A stretch of DNA of 7,525 nucleotides from Acidobacteriaceae bacterium (GTDB lineage Bacteria > Acidobacteriota > Terriglobia > Terriglobales > Acidobacteriaceae). This document shows positions 4,020 through 7,525 of this stretch, in pieces. The notes beneath the pieces are model-generated. The model saw only the letters and a program-made list of their open reading frames with translations, made no database searches and had not been told where the DNA came from. Each line of letters starts with the position of its first letter. The stretch's first letter is position 1. The stretch lies in the NCBI GenBank assembly GCA_003132825.1, contig PKYX01000096.1, positions 5,298 through 12,822 of the forward strand, in the 5' to 3' direction. Both the position numbers and the translations under genes were made by a program.

Positions 4020-6701
4020 ATGTCCCTCTGGCGCCAACTCACCCATGGCATCCGCGGATTGACGCGCCAAGTAGAGAAGAATCAGGAGCTCGACGAAGAG
4101 CTCCAGCACTTTTTCGACGAAGCAACTGATGCATGGAAGTCGCGGGGACTCCCCGCAGAAGATGCGAAGCGAGCGGCGCGGCTGGAGCTAGGAAATATGA
4201 CTGCCGTCGAGGAACAGGTTCGCTCGTATGGTTGGGAGAATGCTGTCAGAACATTCTTCTCCGACCTGCGCTTCGCAGCGCGGCAACTACGCAATCATCC
4301 AGGATTTGCCGTCGTGGGCATCCTGACGCTGGCGCTCGGTATCGGCGCCAGCACAGCGATCTTCAGCGCGGTCAATCCGATTCTCTTCAAGCCGTTACCC
4401 TATCCTCATCCCGGACGCATCCTGATGATTTGGAGTACCTATCAGGGCGCTCGCTCGGAAGTGGCCTTCGGCACATATAGGGAAATCTCAGAACGCAGCC
4501 GCTCCTTCGATGCTACGGCTATCTTTGAGCCGTGGCAGCCGGCCATAACCGGGGGAAACCAACCAGAGCGGCTTGAGGGGCAAAGCGTAAGTGCCAGCTT
4601 TTTCCGCGTCCTTGGAGTTTTTCCCGTCCTCGGCCGAGATTTCCTCGCTTCCGAGGACGTGGTCAACGGCCCAAAGGTCGTCATTCTGAGCGATAAGATC
4701 TGGCGCCGCCGTTTCCATGGCGACTCCGCAATTCTTGGCCGCATGATCAAGCTGGACGATGACAACTGCACCGTCATCGGTGTAATGGCTAGTGATTTCG
4801 AGGATGTCGTCGCACCTTCAGCTGAGATATGGACGCCAGTGCAGTATGACCCACGACAAATTACCAGCAGCTTCAACAGCTGGGAATGGGGCAATCATCT
4901 GCACATGATGGGACGCATTAAGCCAGAGGTAAGCCGCCTGCAGGCGGTTCAGGAACTGGCTCAGATCGCGCGCACTCCGTGGCCGCAGTTTCCCCGTCCG
5001 CGCTGGGCCTCCCTCCAACATGGGTTGATTGTCGATTCGTTGCAGGACGATATTGCCCGCATGGTTAAACCTGCGCTGCTTGCGGTGCTTGGCGCTGTAA
5101 TCCTGGTTCTGGCCATTGCATGGGTCAACGTGGTTAACCTTGTGCTTGCGCGAGGCTCGCAGAGACGCGGAGAATTTGCTGTCCGTGGTGCGCTCGGCGC
5201 ATCGAAGCGGCGCATCATCCGCCAACTCATCACCGAGAACCTGTTGCTTGCCTCGTTGGGCGGGATGGCAGGTATGGCCGTGGCTCTAGCCGGCCTGCGG
5301 GCACTCGTCGCGCTCAGCCCTGCGGGACTGCCACGGCGTGATGCGATGGCCATCGATCTGGCGGCCTTTTTGTTCGCGCTCGCCATCATGACTATCGTCG
5401 GCATTGCTGTTGGCCTCATCCCTGCAATCCACGTCTCGCGTGACGGATTGCAATCCGGGCTACAGCAGAACTCCCGCCGTTCCGCCGGTGGTCGTGCCTC
5501 AACCCGCCGCGCGCTGGTCGTCATCGAAGTCTCGCTCGCTCTCATTTTGCTCGTCAGTGCTGGATTGCTCCTGCGCAGTATGCGGCGCCTGTTGGCGATC
5601 GATCCCGGTTTCGATCCATCGCACCTACTCACCATGCAGGTAGTGACCTCGGGCCATCAGTTCGATAACCCCGCCTCCGCGCCCGGCATCGGCGATCGCT
5701 CGCGGCGCCGCTTCTTCGAGCAGGCCATTGATGTAGTTCGGCGCGTTCCTGGCGTGCAACAGGCGGCCTTCACGAGCCTGTTGCCGCTCAGCGACGATCC
5801 ATCCGTTGATGCTTTATACGGTGCACAATTTGAGGATCTGGGCCCTGACGCTGGTTACAACGTTTTCCGGTACGCGATCAGCCCCGGCTACTGCGAGACA
5901 ATGAGCATCCCACTGCTCAGTGGTCGTCTTCTCGACGAGCGCGATACAACATCTGCTCCGCAGGCGGCATTGATCAGCGAATCGATGGCCAGGAGTCAAT
6001 TTGGTGGCCAGAACCCCTTGGGCAAACGTCTCCACGTCGGTCCCAGGGATAGGCCGTGGTACACCGTGGTTGGCGTGGTGGCCGACGTGAAGCAGACCTC
6101 ACTCGCGATCAATCAGGCCGACGCGGTCTATCTCACCACCGAGCAAACCTGGTTCGCCGATGATACGTTATCTTTCGTCATCCGAACGCGCGGCGAAGCG
6201 GCAGCACTTGCTCCGGCTATCGAGAGAGCGATCTGGTCGGTGGACAAGAACCAACCCGTCGTGCGCATCATGACCATGGATCGCATGATGGCCACTAGTG
6301 AAGCCGAGCGGCGCTTTGTGCTGATTCTCTTCGAGGCCTTCGGAATCGTGGCTCTCATGCTCGCAGCCGTCGGAATGTATGGCGTGCTTTCGGAAAATGT
6401 CACGGGGCGGATACGAGAGATCGGAGTGCGCGCCGCCCTCGGCGCTTCTCGCGGCGATATCCTGGCGCTGATTCTTCGCGATGGAATGCGGCTCACGGCG
6501 TTCGGTATTGTGATCGGATTGTTCGGAGCCTTCGCCGCCACTCGGTCGATTGCTACGCTCCTCTTCGGCACATCGCCTCTCGACCCCGTCGCCTGGATAG
6601 GGGTCGTGATGATGCTCGCAGGGGTATCGGCAATTGCATGCTGGGCACCCGCGTGGCGCGCATCGCGGATCGATCCGTCTATCACCTTACGAGCTGAGTA
6701 A
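4020..6701 (+). CDS. MacB/FtsX-type ABC permease, acidobacterial duplicated orphan permease (ADOP) family
   Basis: The 893-residue membrane protein has the full ADOP layout. Residues ~1-80 are a soluble helical prefix (ELDEELQHFFDEATDAW, then RAARLELGNM). DLRFAARQLRNHPGFAVVG leads into TM1 (~95-118). A MacB-like periplasmic domain spans ~120-345. The first FtsX unit has TM2-4 (~352-376, 407-430, 446-470) with EFAVRGALGASKRRIIRQL at 385-403. TM5 (~497-519) opens the second half, with a second periplasmic domain (~525-760) and a second FtsX unit with TM6-8 (~767-790, 824-847, 856-877) and REIGVRAALGASRGDIL at 799-815. It ends in ITLRAE, the usual family terminus. MacB relatives couple cytoplasmic ATP hydrolysis to periplasmic movement or efflux; the substrate is unknown. 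No ATPase gene is present, hence 'orphan'. The reading frame shows no break. It is the second gene of the padR operon. Confidence 0.95.
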   Translation: MSLWRQLTHGIRGLTRQVEKNQELDEELQHFFDEATDAWKSRGLPAEDAKRAARLELGNMTAVEEQVRSYGWENAVRTFFSDLRFAARQLRNHPGFAVVGILTLALGIGASTAIFSAVNPILFKPLPYPHPGRILMIWSTYQGARSEVAFGTYREISERSRSFDATAIFEPWQPAITGGNQPERLEGQSVSASFFRVLGVFPVLGRDFLASEDVVNGPKVVILSDKIWRRRFHGDSAILGRMIKLDDDNCTVIGVMASDFEDVVAPSAEIWTPVQYDPRQITSSFNSWEWGNHLHMMGRIKPEVSRLQAVQELAQIARTPWPQFPRPRWASLQHGLIVDSLQDDIARMVKPALLAVLGAVILVLAIAWVNVVNLVLARGSQRRGEFAVRGALGASKRRIIRQLITENLLLASLGGMAGMAVALAGLRALVALSPAGLPRRDAMAIDLAAFLFALAIMTIVGIAVGLIPAIHVSRDGLQSGLQQNSRRSAGGRASTRRALVVIEVSLALILLVSAGLLLRSMRRLLAIDPGFDPSHLLTMQVVTSGHQFDNPASAPGIGDRSRRRFFEQAIDVVRRVPGVQQAAFTSLLPLSDDPSVDALYGAQFEDLGPDAGYNVFRYAISPGYCETMSIPLLSGRLLDERDTTSAPQAALISESMARSQFGGQNPLGKRLHVGPRDRPWYTVVGVVADVKQTSLAINQADAVYLTTEQTWFADDTLSFVIRTRGEAAALAPAIERAIWSVDKNQPVVRIMTMDRMMATSEAERRFVLILFEAFGIVALMLAAVGMYGVLSENVTGRIREIGVRAALGASRGDILALILRDGMRLTAFGIVIGLFGAFAATRSIATLLFGTSPLDPVAWIGVVMMLAGVSAIACWAPAWRASRIDPSITLRAE

Positions 6702-6729
6702 GAACGTGACCGGACCGCAGGAGTGAGAA

Positions 6730-6828
6730 ATGAGAGCTATGTTTGTCGGTGCTGTTTCGGAGTTTCGGATGGAATCTCAGATGTTGACAACAGGCCTTAG
6801 CACAAGCTTGCGCCATTTCTTCGCCTAG
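6730..6828 (+). CDS. Possible small ORF (32 aa) behind the permease
   Basis: AGGAG (6719-6723) sits 6 bases before ATG 6730, an ideal ribosome-site spacing. The frame runs 32 codons to TAG 6826-6828, beginning MRAMFVGAVSEFRMESQ and ending in SLRHFFA. It starts 28 bases after the permease stop, so it could be the last cistron of that operon. Its second half runs into the right flanking repeat, where the left repeat copy keeps similar codons (STSL..LFA) but lacks a start. I recognise no family. It may be chance. Confidence 0.22.
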   Translation: MRAMFVGAVSEFRMESQMLTTGLSTSLRHFFA

Positions 6829-6843
6829 AACCAGATCAATGAG
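6783..6843 (+). repeat. Flanking direct repeat, right copy
   Basis: This 61-base stretch is the partner of 3485-3546, in the same orientation, with one single-base gap and about 11 substitutions. It begins 81 bases after the permease stop codon. Together the two copies bracket padR and the permease with little other DNA inside. Confidence 0.6.
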
Positions 6844-6874
6844 CGGGGGGAGGGAGCATTTTGCCGTCTGTATA

Positions 6875-6891
6875 CCCCCCACCTGTTTGAC
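6875..6891 (+). repeat. 17-base dispersed motif, copy 2
   Basis: This copy of CCCCCCACCTGTTTGAC is identical to 879-895. Its TTGAC end forms the -35 box of the candidate valS promoter. It lies about 30 bases after the right flanking repeat and may belong to the same larger element. Confidence 0.6.
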
Positions 6892-6914
6892 CCCTGTTTT
6901 CAGAGGCCTGTAAT
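6887..6914 (+). promoter_or_regulatory. Candidate valS promoter
   Basis: TTGACC (6887-6892) and TGTAAT (6909-6914) each match the sigma70 boxes at 5 of 6 positions, 16 bases apart. TAATAT at 6911-6916 is an alternative -10. Transcription would start near 6921, leaving a leader of ~135 bases before ATG 7056. No T-box or other aminoacyl-tRNA sensor is recognisable in that leader. Confidence 0.45.
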
Positions 6915-6927
6915 ATCAAGACTCAGC

Positions 6928-6948
6928 TTCTAGCGTCTAGCTCTTAGC
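6928..6948 (+). repeat. Three tandem heptamers (consensus KTCTAGC-like)
   Basis: TTCTAGC, GTCTAGC and TCTTAGC follow each other without gaps, right after the predicted valS transcript start. The unit length of 7 bases does not keep a reading frame, so this is a non-coding simple repeat, open to slippage. Confidence 0.5.
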
Positions 6949-7055
6949 CTTTATTCAGGGCAACCCCGCAATCAGCGACAGGCAGTGCCTCCGGCGCAAG
7001 AAGCGTCGTGGCTAAGGCTAAGAACAAACCGCGAAAGGCTCGGAGCTGTCCACTC

Positions 7056-7525
7056 ATGCCCCACGACCTGCCTAAATCCTACGAACCGGGCGCGATTGAA
7101 GCGCGCTGGGCCAAGTACTGGATCGAGGAGAAGCTCTTTTCCGCGCTCACGCCGCCGGCAGGCGAGACGCGCCCGGTTTTCTCACTGCTGCTTCCGCCAC
7201 CAAACGTCACTGGACGGCTGCACATGGGCCACATGTTCGGCCAAACACAGATGGACATCGTGGTGCGCTGGCACCGCATGCGGGGGTTCTTGACGCTGTG
7301 GCTCCCGGGGACTGACCACGCTGGAATCGCCACGCAAATGATGGTCGAACGCCAACTGGCCAGCGAAGGCAAGAAGCGACGTGACATGGGGCGCGAGGCT
7401 TTTGTTGAGCGCGTGTGGGAATGGAAACGGCACTATGGCGGCGCGATTCTCGATCAGATGAAACGGCTCGGGACCTCGGTGGATTGGGATCGCGAGTACT
7501 TCACGATGGACGAGAATCTCTCGCG
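7056..7525 (+). CDS. valS: Valine--tRNA ligase, N-terminal part
   Basis: The frame stays open from ATG 7056 to the window end (156 codons plus 2 bases), giving the N-terminus of a class I valyl-tRNA synthetase, which charges tRNA-Val with valine in the cytosol. [18 protein letters not shown] is the family's opening. [17 protein letters not shown] holds the HIGH-type ATP-binding motif (HMGH). [17 protein letters not shown], then [18 protein letters not shown], are conserved Rossmann-fold segments. About 17-18% of a full-length enzyme is present. GGAG at 7042-7045 is 10 bases upstream of this ATG. An in-frame GTG at 7008 would add a Lys-rich 16-residue extension ([11 protein letters not shown]), with AAGAAG nearby, so the true start is not settled. 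The gene appears to have its own promoter and not to depend on the permease operon. Confidence 0.95.
   Translation, partial: MPHDLPKSYEPGAIEARWAKYWIEEKLFSALTPPAGETRPVFSLLLPPPNVTGRLHMGHMFGQTQMDIVVRWHRMRGFLTLWLPGTDHAGIATQMMVERQLASEGKKRRDMGREAFVERVWEWKRHYGGAILDQMKRLGTSVDWDREYFTMDENLS

Larger units (their letters stand above)
6702..7055. other. 354-base intergenic spacer between the permease and valS
   Basis: No confident gene. It holds a possible 32-codon ORF (6730-6828), the right flanking repeat (6783-6843), the second 17-base motif (6875-6891), a candidate valS promoter (6887-6914), a small hairpin (6891-6906) and heptamer repeats (6928-6948). No clear terminator for the permease operon is visible. 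Confidence 0.7.

Noticed and set aside
4961..5635. 224-codon minus-strand frame inside the permease
   Set aside because: Antisense shadow of a confidently identified gene; its Arg/Ser/Thr/Ala-rich composition is typical of such shadows.
6128..6685. 185-codon minus-strand frame inside the permease
   Set aside because: Same reason: antisense to a conserved coding region, with no motifs.
6682..6882. 66-codon minus-strand frame over the right flanking repeat, considered as a transposase remnant
   Set aside because: The left repeat copy does not keep the frame (a one-base gap shifts it) and no transposase motif is visible.
6891..6906. CCCCTG/CAGAGG hairpin as a terminator of the permease operon
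   Set aside because: One mismatch, a short stem, no following T-run, and it lies within the candidate valS promoter.
1..7525. CRISPR array, tRNA, rRNA, intact insertion sequence, or ATPase partner for the permease
   Set aside because: Looked for on both strands; no regularly spaced repeats, no tRNA-like cloverleaf, no transposase motifs and no Walker/ABC signature motifs were seen.

Overview
The window looks like chromosomal DNA of an acidobacterium (Acidobacteriota, probably class Terriglobia). The main reason is the PadR-type regulator translated just ahead of an 893-residue, eight-helix MacB/FtsX-type permease with no ATPase beside it. That is the layout of the 'acidobacterial duplicated orphan permease' (ADOP) cassettes. 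The moderately GC-rich, loosely packed DNA fits. The assignment rests on gene families recognised by eye, not on a database search.

Layout. Bases 1-258 hold the C-terminal end of an unidentified protein with a Pro/Ser/Ala-rich linker and a charged terminal helix. A 273-base spacer follows, with an 18-base near-palindrome and a doubtful 52-codon ORF. Next come a DUF2277 protein (532-801), then a likely two-gene unit: a 166-residue protein with a C-terminal helix-turn-helix (938-1438) and, 29 bases later, a 408-residue DUF4238 protein (1468-2694). Then comes a small secreted protein with a TTG start (2888-3301). A 378-base regulatory spacer carries a long-range inverted repeat, one copy of a roughly 60-base repeat and a strong sigma70-like promoter. 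It leads into padR (3680-4015) and the permease (4020-6701). A second regulatory spacer (6702-7055) carries the other copy of the repeat, a 17-base motif shared with position 879, a candidate promoter and three heptamer repeats. It leads into the start of valS (7056 to the window end).

How the parts relate. padR and the permease form a tight two-gene operon (4 bases between stop and start), and PadR probably controls its own promoter. The HTH/DUF4238 pair is the least understood part and could be a small accessory module, but nothing in the sequence shows its function. DUF2277, the secreted protein and valS look like unrelated single units. The most notable structural point is that the padR-permease cassette is bracketed by two directly oriented repeats of about 61-62 bases, roughly 80% identical by hand count. 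This may bear on how such cassettes become duplicated. I found no tRNA, rRNA, CRISPR array or intact insertion sequence.
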